Assembly (NCBI GenBank): GCA_023974075.1
Contig: CM043788.1
Location: 19,826,496 to 19,890,495, forward strand
DNA length: 64,000 nt
Source: Chaenocephalus aceratus
Lineage: Eukaryota > Chordata > Actinopteri > Perciformes > Channichthyidae
Reading direction: 5' to 3'
Part shown: positions 42,752-58,780 of the stretch, one piece after another
How positions within the stretch are numbered: position 1 is the stretch's first letter
Layout of the letters: each line of letters starts with the position of its first letter
Program-made: the position numbers and the translations under genes
Notes under the pieces: generated by a model
Seen by the model: only the letters and a program-made list of their open reading frames with translations
What the model was told of the DNA's origin: nothing
Database searches by the model: none

Positions 42752-44594
42752 TTATACGTAGACACAGGAAATGCATGTACAGTACACACACACTTATATA
42801 AACACAGATGCACAAACCACAAAGCTGCTGTAATAACACAAATACTGTGAGCCCAATCATACTTTTGTTGTTGTTTATGTACAAGGTTTTCCATGACCTC
42901 AGTTTAAGTTGATCTAATGACTGTTTTCAGTGCATGCTCTGTTGAATGTTCTGAAATAACAGTAACACTGGCTGAATATCCGGAAGTTATCTCAGGTTTC
43001 ACTTAAATCTTAAGGGCTTCCTATTTTTTCGAGTGTTTATATGTTGATGTTACAATATGTTTAGCTTTTCCTAGAGTCCATTTCAGTTCATTCAAGCCAT
43101 ATTTATGTGTACGGCATGATTAGATGAAAACAGGTACAGCTTACAGTATGTTGACTTTTTTTCTCTCATTTCCAAATGATGATGATAAATATAAAAAGAA
43201 GATCTAATTCAAAAACGTATTGTCCTGTAACTACTCTGCTGTACTGTCGGTAATTGTAATGGCAGTGTGGTTTAACTGCTGCACTGAACCAATAAGGATT
43301 AGAGCATTAGCTTATTGCCTAAATGTAAAAATGTAAATTCACTGACAAAAAAGTATGGTCAATAATTGCTGCTATAATTAACTTGCAAATCAATTTCATT
43401 TTAATTAATCTTAATATAACATTATTCAAATTTAATAACATCAATTTGCAGGTACATTTAACTGCACGTTTCAAACTCATTTGAATATTAAAGGGCACCT
43501 CCACAGATGTAGTCATGAGCAGTGGTTCCCTTCTGTGGCTCTGGAGTAGTCTGAGAAAATATAAAGGGTTATTTTGGCTTGGGTGTGGAGACTGCATCTT
43601 TTTTTAAACAGAAAACCTGTGTTTCAAACTAGGAGAAAGTATCCTGATGTGGGTCAAACCAAATGTTCCATGGCAGTATTACGTCCAAAGCTTTCCTGAC
43701 ATGTGTGTGTGTTGGAAAAGGAATGGAGTGTTGCAAAATCGTAAGATTAGTTCATAGGTGTAATTTGAACCTAGTCCTAGGCCTAAAGTCCTTCTGCACA
43801 CTGTCTGTCAAAGTAAAGGTGAGGTCTACAGGAGGCGGGGCACCTTCAGCATGCTCTACATATTATGTTACCACGGCAACTACAGGATACTTACTGCATG
43901 TTTTCATCAGCCAACCGCTAAACCCTGTGTGACCTGATAATAACCACACACGAGAAACACACAGGCGATAACCAGATAAACAGAAGTTAGGTTGGAAGGA
44001 TGGCTGGGAGTGGCACAGCTAGGGAAGACAGCTGACAGTAGAGCCGCAAAGATTATTGGATTAGATGTCAACTTTCTAATTAATTACCAAGGCAAGACAG
44101 ATCAGAGAGCCAGGTACAGTGAGGGATAGATACAGAGACAGCACAGATAAAGAGAGGTAGCTTAGCCAGACATATACAAAGTCAACAGGTAGATAGGTTC
44201 AAAAAGATGGACAGGTGGGCTGGTCAGACAAGGGCCTCTGGATTGTTTCATTTACACCACTGGCACACAACAGGAGATTTTACATTTCAGAAGCGATCTT
44301 ACTAAATGAAAAAACTCGGTTTTAAGCAAGTCCGCAACCAAGTCTCATGCTGTACCTTGTATTTGTCTGTTGATTTCATTGATACATGCGGAAGTTTCCA
44401 TTATGTCGTCCCTCAAGTTGGACATTTCTGTTCCATGATAAAAACGTCATCTGCATGCCCACTTTCTTGCTATTCATTATACACACATGGCCTCATTTTG
44501 ACATTACACAGACTTTGAACCAGGGAGCTGGTGGGGTAAAGTTTGTCTAACATCCAGTTTGAATGATTCAAATACTTGCCTTCTGGCGTTCACA
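42752..44594. other. non-coding stretch with degenerate GACAGGTA-type repeats
   Basis: No gene supported. GTTACCACGGCAAC at 43867-43880 fits the RFX X-box. From about 44090 to 44230 the sequence consists of decayed repeats around CAGACA and ACAGGTA, a pattern that resumes at 46200-46510. Confidence 0.45.
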
Positions 44595-45781
44595 CAGTGG
44601 CGGCGCTAGGGGGTGGCTACTTGGGCTCAAGCCCGGGATGTTTTCTGAAAAGCCCCGGATGTTTCACTTTTTTTTGGTTGAAAATGTCTCGGGAGTAATG
44701 TGCAGTACCGGAGTCCACCAGAGAGGCAGCCGCTGCGGGACATTAGCCTGCGTACTGCGTAGCCTTCCCTGCCCTGAAGAAGAAGTGATCCTTCCTAGTG
44801 CCTGACGAGTTTTAAGCTAATAGCCTATAAAGTTATGGATTTTAGAAAGCCACAAGCTGCAGCAGCAGAAGTATCAGCAGCTGACAACAATGTCATCACC
44901 AGCAGTGAAGACATGGATGATGTTTCAGGTGTGTGAATCTAATGGTGATATCTGCACTCTGGCTGACTGAGTAAGAAGTGAAAAAGAGTGATGTAACGTT
45001 AATGTTATAGCTAGTAAACATGGAGTAACCACACTAAGTATACCCTTATATGTTAGTATGTATACAGAACATGACTAAAAATTATCCTAAGATGTAACGT
45101 TAACCCTTCATACCTCAGTCTACTTTTAAGACACCAAAATAACGTATTCCAATTTTTTGTTTTCGCGCGTGGAATTATACCGGCTCTCGTTTCAGTACAC
45201 ATAACAACGGAACCATAGCAACGAAACTGACAGGCAACATAACTGACAGGCAACCCTCTGAATCAGACTCCGATTGGCTGTGACTGCATCCAGTCAGAGT
45301 GTCCGATTCAGAAACGTGACTCTTACACTCTTTACGTCACAAACAAAGATGGTGGATGAGAATAGATCTATAAAACAATAAGCAATGCGCCAGAATCAAG
45401 GTGAGACTATCCGCATCCTTTAAAACTCTACGCACATTCGTTTCACCGAAATAAGTAACGACTGTGAGTGAAGGCATTAGTTTGCTTTATTAAAGGGTGT
45501 TAATGAATAAGCGTTCTCCAGTGCCTTTTGTCCGCTTTAAGGTGTTATTAAGGTAGGGTTAATGTTGCTCTCAAAATGCACCAGATTGATGCTTTTAACT
45601 TTAATATTTTTTTTTAAATCTCCCCGGGGGAGCAAGCCCCGGACCCCCCTAGAGGAGGCGACGACCCCCCTAAAGGATGTTCGGTCCACCCCCCCAAGAT
45701 AGCACTTCACCCCTGCACCCCCCCCCCCCAACAACTCCTGGGCTAAGCCCCGGATCTCCTACAATCTTAAATCCACCACTG
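44595..45781 (+). mobile_element. hAT transposon derivative, about 1.19 kb
   Basis: Left end CAGTGGCGGCGCTAGG, right end inverse CAGTGGTGGATTTAAG. GCGTTCA is repeated at both borders (44586-44592 and 45782-45788), with one extra base on the left. Words such as AAGCCCCGGA recur near both ends in inverse orientation. It carries a short first-exon-like frame at 44835 but no transposase core. Confidence 0.75.
44835..44928 (+). pseudogene. first-exon-like fragment of a hAT-encoded protein
   Basis: ATG at 44835 opens a frame MDFRKPQAAAAEVSAADNNV with a further ITSSEDMDDVS. It runs to a possible donor TCAG/GTGTG at 44928/44929. Short acidic, alanine-rich first exons are seen upstream of the zinc-finger exon in some fish hAT genes, from memory. 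The remaining exons are deleted. Confidence 0.4.
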
Positions 45782-46638
45782 GCGTTCAGGTGCTTTGGTA
45801 ATGTCTAGATCATTTAAGGGAAGTAGTGCAATACGTACAGTGGTCAATCAGAGCAACGACACGTTGGGTCTGCGTCATGCCTTACTGATTGAGATCAGTC
45901 GGAACCGCCATTCAGTATCCCCATTGGATCTTCAACGTGTACTATCATACGTCACGTTCACACAGTGATCCCTTTTTATTTACTACAAGACAAATGTGCC
46001 GTTTTATTTCATACAGTTCCATTTTGATTGAGACAGGGAAATAATCTAAACCTCACGCATGGTGTTTCACTGTCAAGGGGGGCGATATAGCGTGTATGTA
46101 ATTACATTGCAAATACTGATTTGAGCCCCACCACTGTATGGGTTAGCCCTACCATAGATTACCCTAAAAAAATACTGATTATGTAAAAAAGGCTAAAGGT
46201 TGGCAGAAAAGTAATTTACAAAGACAGGTTCAAGGACAGGCAGACTTGTACATAGAGAGATATTTAGTGTGTCAGACAGGTACATAAAGACAGGTAGGTA
46301 TGTAAACAGTCAGAAAATAGAGGCGGACAGGTACAAAATGATGGACAGGTAGGCCAGACAGGCATCTACAGAGAGACAGATTGCAGAGACAGGTCAAACA
46401 GACAGGCACAAAGATAGAAAGCAGTTTGGTCAGACAGACAATGGTCCCTAGAGGTGCAGAAATAGATATGCAAGTAGTTAGACAAGTTCGTCAGACAGAC
46501 AGGTCTTATGCTTATAATAGCTTTAATAATTGAATTAGTCTGAAAGTTCAATCCAAGTCCTTTTTACATTTCACATTAGAGCTAAGCTGCACCACAGAGC
46601 CGTAATCCATTGCTTGCCAGCCATTGGATCAAGGTGTG
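45782..46638. repeat. degenerate GACAGGTA/CAGACA repeat tract and unique sequence
   Basis: From about 46200 to 46510, GACAGGTA, CAGACAGG and close variants recur irregularly. They look like the continuation of the tract at 44090-44230, separated by the hAT insertion. The rest has no recognisable content. Confidence 0.5.
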
Positions 46639-46639
46639 G

Positions 46640-47347
<708 letters not shown>

Positions 47348-48825
47348 TTGTGTGTGCATGTGTTGGGGTGCTTTGATGAGAAGTAGTGAAAAGATTCTTC
47401 TTGTTGAAGCCGCATTGGGTCTAATCCAGCCTGCTGACAGACCCTCATCCCTACTACTTCCTCAAGTACACACACATTAACACACTAACACACATACGTA
47501 CGTACACACAAACACACACACATATAAACACACTGACAGCAGCTGGCCTAGGCCTGGCACAAAAGGTTCAATCCTTAATTGGCAGGTTGCACTTTTTCGA
47601 AGTTGGAAAATTCCTGCAACACCGACATGTTTTGCACTTTCTAAGTTAAATGCATAACAAACTTTAGAACTACTTAAAACTCAGGGAAAACGTGCTTGAG
47701 ATGGCGAATGTATACAGTATGTTGTGTATGCACTCTAGGTATGAAAAATACGAGAATGTGCATTTCAATATCGTTAAAGCAACTGTTTATGCCTGGACAG
47801 TATTGATGGCTATCTCTAGATGACAAGAATAACATGCAAATAAGACAGCTTTGAATTTAGGCATATATCTCGCTTTTAATTAATGTAAATGCTCGGGGCA
47901 GACCATAACATAATTCAAACTTTTCAATGTAGAATATTTTTTAACCAATAGCCTATACAGTACAGTATATTTATTTTTGACGATAGAAAGGTCAATTTAT
48001 TAATCAATTAAGTAAATGCTGCACTAACTGAATAGCATTAAAACATTTGTATTTAGAAAATGTTAAAACAATGTAAATTGGTCATCATGATATTAGTCAA
48101 TAGAAGTACTGAACATGTAAAGAGCAAAATACACTTCATAAATAGGATGTAAAATAAAAAGAGAACATTAAATAATACAACAATTAAGACCTAATTAAAA
48201 ATGTGACTTAATCAACTAAGTTGTTAGGTGTCTCTTGTGTTCGCTTAAGAAAACTGAAATGAACGACTCATTGGCTTGAGAATGCAATTTGCATGCAGAG
48301 AAAGTGCAAATTGGTTGCACAGTTTTAAAACAGTTAAATGTAACTAGAATATACATTCAAAAACGGTAAGGACACATTTAAAAAAGAAGAGCATGACAAC
48401 ATAGCTAGGTAATATATAGAGTTATGTGTGGTGTCCAGACATTATGTTGAGTTCATCTTGGTAGTCTTTGTCCTATGTCGAATCCCAAGTATTTTGAGTT
48501 CTTCTCTTTTTCTTTCCTAAAATGCCCTTATGTTCCTTTTATACTTTTGCTTTTAACCTCTGCCACTCGTCAAGCAGAGACACTGCAAGCAGCACACTGT
48601 GTGACCCATCCAGTCTGTTTATTATAATACTATATCAGTCTCAGCCATCATTGTCTGCAGTCATCTGGAAAATTCAGCAACTCTTACCTTACTCCGTCCG
48701 TCTGTCAACACCTTAACCTAACATTATTGTGGAGACACACACACATACACCAAAACAGACAGGACAGACACATCTGAGGACTTGCATGCTTGCACACACA
48801 CATAGGCTGCAGAATCAGAAGAAGG
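47348..48825. other. non-coding AT-rich stretch
   Basis: No gene or element recognised; only short CA runs near 47466-47535. Confidence 0.5.
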
Positions 48826-49836
48826 CAGCGACGTGCATTCAGGGGAGGCAGAGTCTCACCTGTCATACTCCAATGTAACGGAAAAACAACTAAAGAAAAA
48901 CTAAATAGTAATAATAATAAAATGTCTCCACTGATCTGTGTTGTAAATGTGATTGATGTATGATTCCAATCGCTTTTTATAGTCAAAATCAGCAAATTTG
49001 CCGAGCTCCGCTACAACTACGGGTAGCGATCAGGTAGCGATGAGAAGTGAGGCAGGGACGAGCTCTGCCTCTCGTAAACCCACAGTAACTGGCTGGAGCG
49101 CGGGCACTAATTTAACGCGGGCACTTATTTTGTGAGTGCGCTCAAGCCAGTTAATGTGGGGTAAGGTGAGGCACAGATGAGATCTGCCTCACCTCAGAAT
49201 GCGTCACCCCTCAGAAACTGTCTGGAAAGCGGGCCCTAAGCGCATGCCTGCACCATCTCACTGTATGTCACCAATGTAATGTTTGTAGATCCCTTTATTA
49301 CATTTATCCTCGCCATCCATAGTCTCTAAATAACTTATTTCACGTATATGATATTTAGGCTCGCTGGTCTCATCATACAACGGCAATTAAAAAAGCACCA
49401 GGGGAGGCAGCCACAACCTCTGCCGCACTGAAGGGGGCGCAAGTGAGCCCACAGGTCCTTGTTGCTACTGTTATTCTACGCAGAGACGGTAGACGCAAAC
49501 AACAAACTAGACTTTTGAAACTAGAGGAAGATAAGGAGGACTTTTACAAAAAAGTAATAGAGATTGTTGTCCAGAAGGATAGCATGGACTTCATCTTCGA
49601 GTCAAGGTAAGACCACAATTGTAATGAACATGGGATCTTACTAAGAAAGAACAATCCAATATTTAGATTGTGGGTATCCTTTTGTTGAACAGTCTGTTTA
49701 AAATGAATCGATGCATCAGACTAAAAAAGCTTTTGAAAATAACCGAATATTTCGATTAAGGTAAAAATATAATATTTGTAAATCTGACTGAAAGAGTCAG
49801 TGCCTCACCAGCCATGAACCTCACCGCACGTCACTG
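48826..49836 (+). mobile_element. non-autonomous hAT with perfect 8-bp target duplication
   Basis: GAAGAAGG precedes (48818-48825) and follows (49837-49844) the element. Inverted ends CAGCGACGTGC and, read inverse from the right, CAGTGACGTGCGGTGAGG. GGTGAGGCA-type words are repeated subterminally. 1,011 bp, no transposase. It contains an exon-like open segment (49378-49608). Confidence 0.9.
49378..49608 (+). other. exon-like open segment inside the hAT element, not recognised
   Basis: The frame is open from a TAG at about 49360 to an ESR codon triplet that runs into AG/GTAAGA (49608/49609), a good donor. The second half is charged and helix-like (LLKLEEDKEDFYKKVIEIVV and on to DFIFES). CAG at 49449-49451 could act as an acceptor. 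Its codons look constrained compared with the rest of the element, but I cannot assign a family. Captured host exon or transposon gene remnant are both possible. Confidence 0.35.
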
Positions 49837-49870
49837 GAAGAAGGCTACATCTGCCTTCACACAGTACATG

Positions 49871-49955
<85 letters not shown>

Positions 49956-50117
49956 ATTATCTTTTCCTCCTTCTATGAACGCAGACACTGTAGACCCATG
50001 TTGCTCCAACTTCAAACCAGTTATGTGACACACCATACTCACTAATATCTATAAATGTAAATGTTGCTCTGCGCACAGATATTGGTAGATGCTTTGGATT
50101 CCTTTGTTACCTTTCAG
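49837..50117. repeat. (AC)n array and unique flank
   Basis: (AC)n lies at 49871-49951. The rest is unique, with nothing recognised. Confidence 0.6.
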
Positions 50118-50159
50118 AAACAAGTGTCACGAGTGAAACAATCAGCTTCGAGTAACAAT
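50118..50159 (+). CDS. candidate 42-nt in-phase microexon, gene unknown
   Basis: Acceptor TTGTTACCTTTCAG (50104-50117) and donor AAT/GTAAGT (50159/50160) frame 42 bases. The only open phase reads KQVSRVKQSASSNN. Just downstream another acceptor (TTTCTTTCTTTAG, to 50212) leads to a quick stop in that phase. No other exon of a shared gene could be tied to it. Confidence 0.22.
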
Positions 50160-53300
<3,141 letters not shown>

Positions 53301-56300
53301 TAGAATTAGTGAAAACGGTTTGGTTATCCCAGAAGGATTTTTTAAATGTTTTTAGACAATCTATAGAGATTGGGATGGAAACACCCGCATACAGATGATA
53401 TCATGCCGCTTGCATGGCTAATAATATTCAAACTGCCGTGATATGTCATAACAAAAAGATATAAAGACACATTGCCAATATATTTTTTCACTCTGATATT
53501 AGCTATGGCTGTGTGTGTGACATAACATTGCTCTCACTCTGACAGAAAGCTGGTGACAACACGGACAAAGGAGGCCATTGCCTTGGATGGTAAGATAACA
53601 TAAGGTGGTATGGACCTTATTGTGTCTGTAGGAATGGTGCTGAATCCTTGTAAACAAAACACAAATGTTGACCTTTAGTTCCTGTAAGTCTGTTTCATAT
53701 CAGACTGATAATATTAGGCAGAACAATTTATTGTAGAAAATAATTAATTCAGAGAGCACTTTTTAGATTTAATATCTTGAATAGTTGTGTTGTTTTTGCA
53801 TGAAACATAACACACAATTTTGCACTTTCAAGAATCGATGCTAACAGTTGTGACCTATTCTATATTCTCATTAATATCAATTCATATAATTGATATCCGT
53901 GAGACTGTTTAAAATTAGAACTAATTAACAGACAAACTGTCACGTGTTATTTTGTCCAGTTGAGTATTTATTGGTATGAAATCACCTAATAAGGAAAATA
54001 AATCCTGACAGATTAACAGAATATCCTATTAACAGATTAATCAGGGTGCATGCATATGGACACGTCCTTCTGCCCAGCATTAACTGAGATATTGTTGAAA
54101 CACGTTGGTCAATTCTGCAGCCAATTGAATTCAATGTTTTGACACAACGTTTCTGGGTAACACCGTTTTGTGTTGTCTACATGTAGGAGTTATGTTCTTT
54201 TGTTATACGTTTACTTTCTTTGCTTTGTAATATTTTGCAACTAAAAATACCTCAGTTTAAATAAGTAGGCAGCTATAGGACCAGCATGCATCTGAGCGAA
54301 TTCCTATGGTGCTTCAGTATCCTTTTGTTTAAAGTTTGTTTGTTGTTTTTATTTTTTAAAACAAAACGGCTACTAAATGCCCTGTGTAAGGTTGATATTT
54401 CCCAGTTCAATGTTCAAGTGTTTTGCTTTATTAAATGTTGTTCCCGAGCTCAGAATATGAGACAGTCTAAAAGCAAGTATCTCACTTTGAACTTCTATCC
54501 ACATTTTCTGACAGCATACAACATACAACTCAGATCTCTCTGACATTTCCTGAGGTGGGTATGCTATTTCAGTGCCATAATAAATCACAGATGAACTGTC
54601 CTTTGTCTGTCTTGAGGCAACAAATGTCTCGCTGCCTTAGGTGACATGATGATTAATTGAGTTCCATTGCGTGAGTTCTGGAGACAGATTTATATCAGTT
54701 TTGCTTTTTTTATGCAATACCTAAAATCCATGTCGATGTAATTTTGTCTATTGCTGCCATAGAAAGAACTCAAGGACATATTTTAACTATGAAAGCTTTT
54801 CAAACACCCTTTAACCCATTTAGATGTCATCCTACAGTATGTGAGTGCACAGGGGAGCATTAAAGGAATGTATTGCTTTGCAGACAACACAGGCAGCTTG
54901 TGCTGGAGACCTTCCTGGTTTCATATACTCAAGAACTTTACATCTTTAAATTAAAGTCAGAGATGATTGAATGGTTTATATCTGTTGGAGTCAAGAGAAA
55001 ACATCTTTGTACTTTTGAACTTTGTCTGAAACATTTCAAGTTCATATTTTACTTAGATGCTTCATACAGAATTTATTTTTCAATCTGCAATACTTTTCCG
55101 TTGTTTGTATTTCTTAAGTTAAATTCACGTACACCTGTTTCTATCTACTCTGTTTAAACGACACATTGCATTACAGAGATTTGTTTTCATTTATTTAGAA
55201 AAGGCTGATTTTGGGCTACTATTGCAAATGTAACTGGCAAAAGGTACTTTCTATATGCATATGACCAAATATGGAATTATATATTTAACATCAAAGGATA
55301 TTTTGAAAAAATGTGTTTGTTGAATACTGTTCTTATAAACTTGTCATTTGTAAGAACCAATGCATTTATTAGGTAAGGATGTCTTTACTTCTTTCCTTTT
55401 TTTCTTACCATCATTAGGAAATGTGCCTTTGACTCTGGTTTAAAAGGATGCCCTCGTCTATCATGCCAGGTCAAATAGATATTACAGACAAACAATAAGA
55501 GACACAGTCAAAGGATAGTTAAATAAATCAGATGAGGGTCTTTGGAGGAAGCTGAAGAGGATCTGGCTAATTTGGTCTGGCAGTGTAATGGAAAGAAGAC
55601 TCAAGATGAAGGCCCAGCTGCCCTGTGCTAGAGAGCTGGCCATTGTAGTTCAAGTTGTGTAGACACGACGGTCTGAGTGACCGTTAGACAAGACAGGGAT
55701 ACCAGAGACCATGAAGACTCCCCCAGGGATAAAAGAGAGAGAGGGAGAGGGAGAGAAGAGGGGGCTGTTAGAACAAGGTAAAGGGACAAAAGAGTTCATA
55801 GCTGTCATTCGCTTTTCCTTTTTTGTAGTTCTGTTCATTCTTTTGTCTGAGGGGCAACTGTAAGAGCCAAGAGGCCCTGAGCAGCAGCTGGCAGGTAGGA
55901 AGAGAGGGAGGGAGGAAAGGAGGGAGGAAGGAGATAAGTGAGAGAGGTTGGACAAAGGGAGGAATGGATAGGTGAAGCGAGAGGGCTGGATGGTGGTGGA
56001 GACAGGAAGTTTGTCGCAATCGAATCACACATTTAGCTACATCTGTATTACTAAAGCAGATTGTATGAAAACATTTGGAGTTGTTTTTTTCGCATCAAAG
56101 CAGCAAAAAGATAAACAGGACACAGCTAAGTAAACGTTTATCTGCTATAATGATCTTATAAAATGTATAAATAAGACTTAAGTGAACAGAACGCATTAAC
56201 CAGAGTTGTTATTTACAATGTGTCAGCGCAACAAATGAAATATATGATAAAAAACGATTTTTAGCATATTAAGTGTGATGCTAATCGTACAGCAGCAATG

Positions 56301-56367
56301 AAAGGAATACCGTTTTCTTTCTACTTTGCGAGAGTAAACTATAGATTACATGCTACTCTCAGACATT

Positions 56368-56369
<2 letters not shown>
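53301..56369. other. non-coding AT-rich stretch
   Basis: Unique AT-rich sequence, with a GA-rich purine tract at 55730-55995 that gives serine/proline-rich artefact frames on the minus strand. No gene or element recognised. Confidence 0.5.
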
Positions 56370-56441
<72 letters not shown>

Positions 56442-56525
56442 GTCTCAGTTAACCAGAGAGTCAATAGGCTGCAGACAGACAAGTGTGATTACAGCAGATA
56501 CTGTTGCTCTCTATGTTCAGTGGGT

Positions 56526-56604
<79 letters not shown>

Positions 56605-56658
56605 GCGTGCGTGTGTGTGTGCGAGAGAGAGAGAGAGGGAGAGACAGAGGGAGAGAGA
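56370..56658. repeat. (AC)n and (GT)n inverted array pair with GA tail
   Basis: (AC)n at 56370-56440 and (GT)n at 56530-56618, separated by 90 bp and inverse to one another; the second ends in a (GA)n run to about 56658. Confidence 0.9.
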
Positions 56659-57650
56659 TGAAAAGACAGAACAATCTAGTACTTTGTGTTCTTCTCTCTC
56701 AGTGTCTGTTAAGTGAGCTGTCAATCTACAGTAACATGTCAAACATCATTCTTACTGTTGACTCGAGTATCTCTTTTTCTCACTTTAGAAACATTGTTGT
56801 GCAAAATGCAAAATATAAGGTTTTCAAAAGAAACAGTGGTACAGCATTATGAGGAATTTGTGTGTCATTCAAAGAATAAACTGCATTTGAGAGTTGATCA
56901 CTTACAATATAAATATAAATAACTTATTGGCGTTGGACAGATCATTTATACATACATTTATCCTGTTGTAATTTTTTGTGCCAAAAAATAGGGTTATTCT
57001 TTCATCCTATGTTTAAGAAAATTGCATCTTAATACATCTTATGCCTGATTCCCCATGATACTAAATGTCAAACCTAATCAGAATCAATAATTCCAGTTTG
57101 TCACAGTTAATTCTTATTTTTCCTACATATTTGAATGTCTTGTGTAAAAAAACATGCATTAACCAGGCTCATGAGGAAGTTAATGAGTTGAATAGAGTGT
57201 ATAAGACACACATACATGCGATGCAGTGGTTGAGAAAAACATGAGTAAAAATAAAAACAAACATGGTGCTTACAGTAAATCCTCCATTACCAGTTTAAAT
57301 TATTTTTAATGGTTAGTTTATTATTACTGAAACATTTACTTTAGGTATTATAAGTACAAATATGTATCATAGATTACTGTCGCCCTTTTTACGGTCCTAA
57401 TGTCGTATCATTTAATCATAGAATATTGTATTATTATAGTGTTTTTGTGTAAGAATGTCGCAGTTTCGACAATGTTGAGCCAATTTAAGGTACGTAAACA
57501 TTCCGGACAGAAATGTTTTATCAGGACTGTTTCATGTGACCTAAAATGTTGTGAAATACAATACAAACACAACAAAATATATACTTTATAATAGTAATAT
57601 ACAATATAGTAAACTACACAAAAGGCAGCTAGCATCCACTCACAAGGATT
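56659..57650. other. non-coding stretch
   Basis: AT-rich sequence without recognisable gene. The outer boundary of the THAP/YqaJ element, if it is one, may lie in the last few hundred bases, but no terminal repeat could be found by eye. Confidence 0.45.
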
Positions 57651-57866
57651 CGTCGAGGTGGTGAGCCTACGAGCCAATTACAGCACAGTAAGGCGGGACT
57701 TGAGAGGAAACGTCATGTGCTGCTGGGCGCATGCGCACCGGCATAAGAGGCTTTGCATATGACGTCACGTTACCCGTGAAGTCAGCGCAACGGCCATACT
57801 GGAGTACCAAAACAGACACCGTAATACGTCATACCTGTTCAATGTTTGTTTTTTACCGGACATACA
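57651..57866 (+). promoter_or_regulatory. TATA-less promoter of the THAP gene
   Basis: Upstream of the THAP start codon lie CCAAT (57674-57678), a perfect NRF1 palindrome GCGCATGCGCA (57727-57737) and a full cAMP-response element TGACGTCA (57760-57767). Local CpG density is clearly higher than in the surrounding AT-rich DNA. These sites are usual in housekeeping-type promoters. Whether the host or a transposon supplied them is not known. Confidence 0.55.
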
Positions 57867-58780
57867 ATGGTTAACTTCTGTGCCATTGTTAGCTGCGGCA
57901 ACAGAGGTGATCGAAACAGGGGGCCGAAGTCATTTTACAGGCTGCCGGCGGTTATTATAACACACCAGGGTGAAGCTTCACATGAACTTTCAAAGCGTCG
58001 CCAGGAAAAATTGCTCAATAGGATCGAACGGGAGGATCTCAAACCATCCAACCACAACTATACTCGCGTTTGTGGGGATCATTTCACGTCAGGTAAGTGT
58101 CGGGTTTTACATACAAACATTCAAAATGAACATATAACCCACATACTAAGACATGCATCTTAACAAGGAAATAGGAATCCTGGAGTCTGTCATCGATCGA
58201 CATATCAGATTGTGGAGTATCTACAAAGTAAAGTCATCCCTTGGTCATCTTCACACCAGTCTGTCAATCCCCTGCAGCGCTTCGTTTAACTGTAATTTAA
58301 AGTAATTCCTCTCCCTACTGGCCATTTGATTATATGTAAACAGTAAAGGCTGTACAGTCCCTGGCACCTTTTCAGAGGCTTTTGGTTTCCTCAATTATTT
58401 GTCATGTTCCAATGTCTTGACACCAGCATTTTAAATATATCTAAAGTCTGACTTGTCCTGTCAAAATAGGTCAAATATGTATTAATTAACAGTTCACCCA
58501 GGATATAACTGACCTACAAGTGGCACTTTTTGACAAAAATCATCCTGACTGGGCACCGTCTGTCAAATTGGGCCACGAGAAAATTACAGCACCTTCCCCT
58601 GCTACACATGCCAGTTATAAACGCGCCAGAAAAAGGTCATCCATTGCACTACTTGATCTCTACAGCATGGTGTCTGATATACCATCTCCAGAAGAGCCCG
58701 CACCAGTCCTGGGAGCCACTGGGGAAGAAGAAGGACTGATTGAACCAGAGACTGGCACTGCAACTCAGACAACTCAGTAA
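57867..58780 (+). CDS. THAP-domain protein, two exons, 161 aa; ISL2EU/Harbinger-type N-terminus
   Basis: Exons 57867-58092 and 58521-58780 join TCA-G to TG-GCA in phase (donor AG/GTAAGT, acceptor CTACAAG). The THAP zinc-binding residues are C5, C10, C69 and H72 (C-x4-C ... C-x2-H), with FYRLP (23-27) and VCGDHF (68-73). Residues 82-94 read KNHPDWAPSVKLG, the linker known after the THAP domain in transposases of the ISL2EU/PIF-Harbinger group and their fish relatives. The conserved THAP tryptophan is missing. The tail (97-161) is basic, then acidic. The CAG-TAA stop overlaps a possible donor (CTCA/GTAAAT), so in the ancestral gene exon 2 may have spliced on to a helix-turn-helix and DDE part that I cannot find downstream. 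The predicted role is sequence-specific DNA binding in the nucleus. Confidence 0.75.

Noticed and set aside
55650..56032. Serine/proline-rich minus-strand frames
   Set aside because: They are translations of a GA-rich purine tract, open in two phases.
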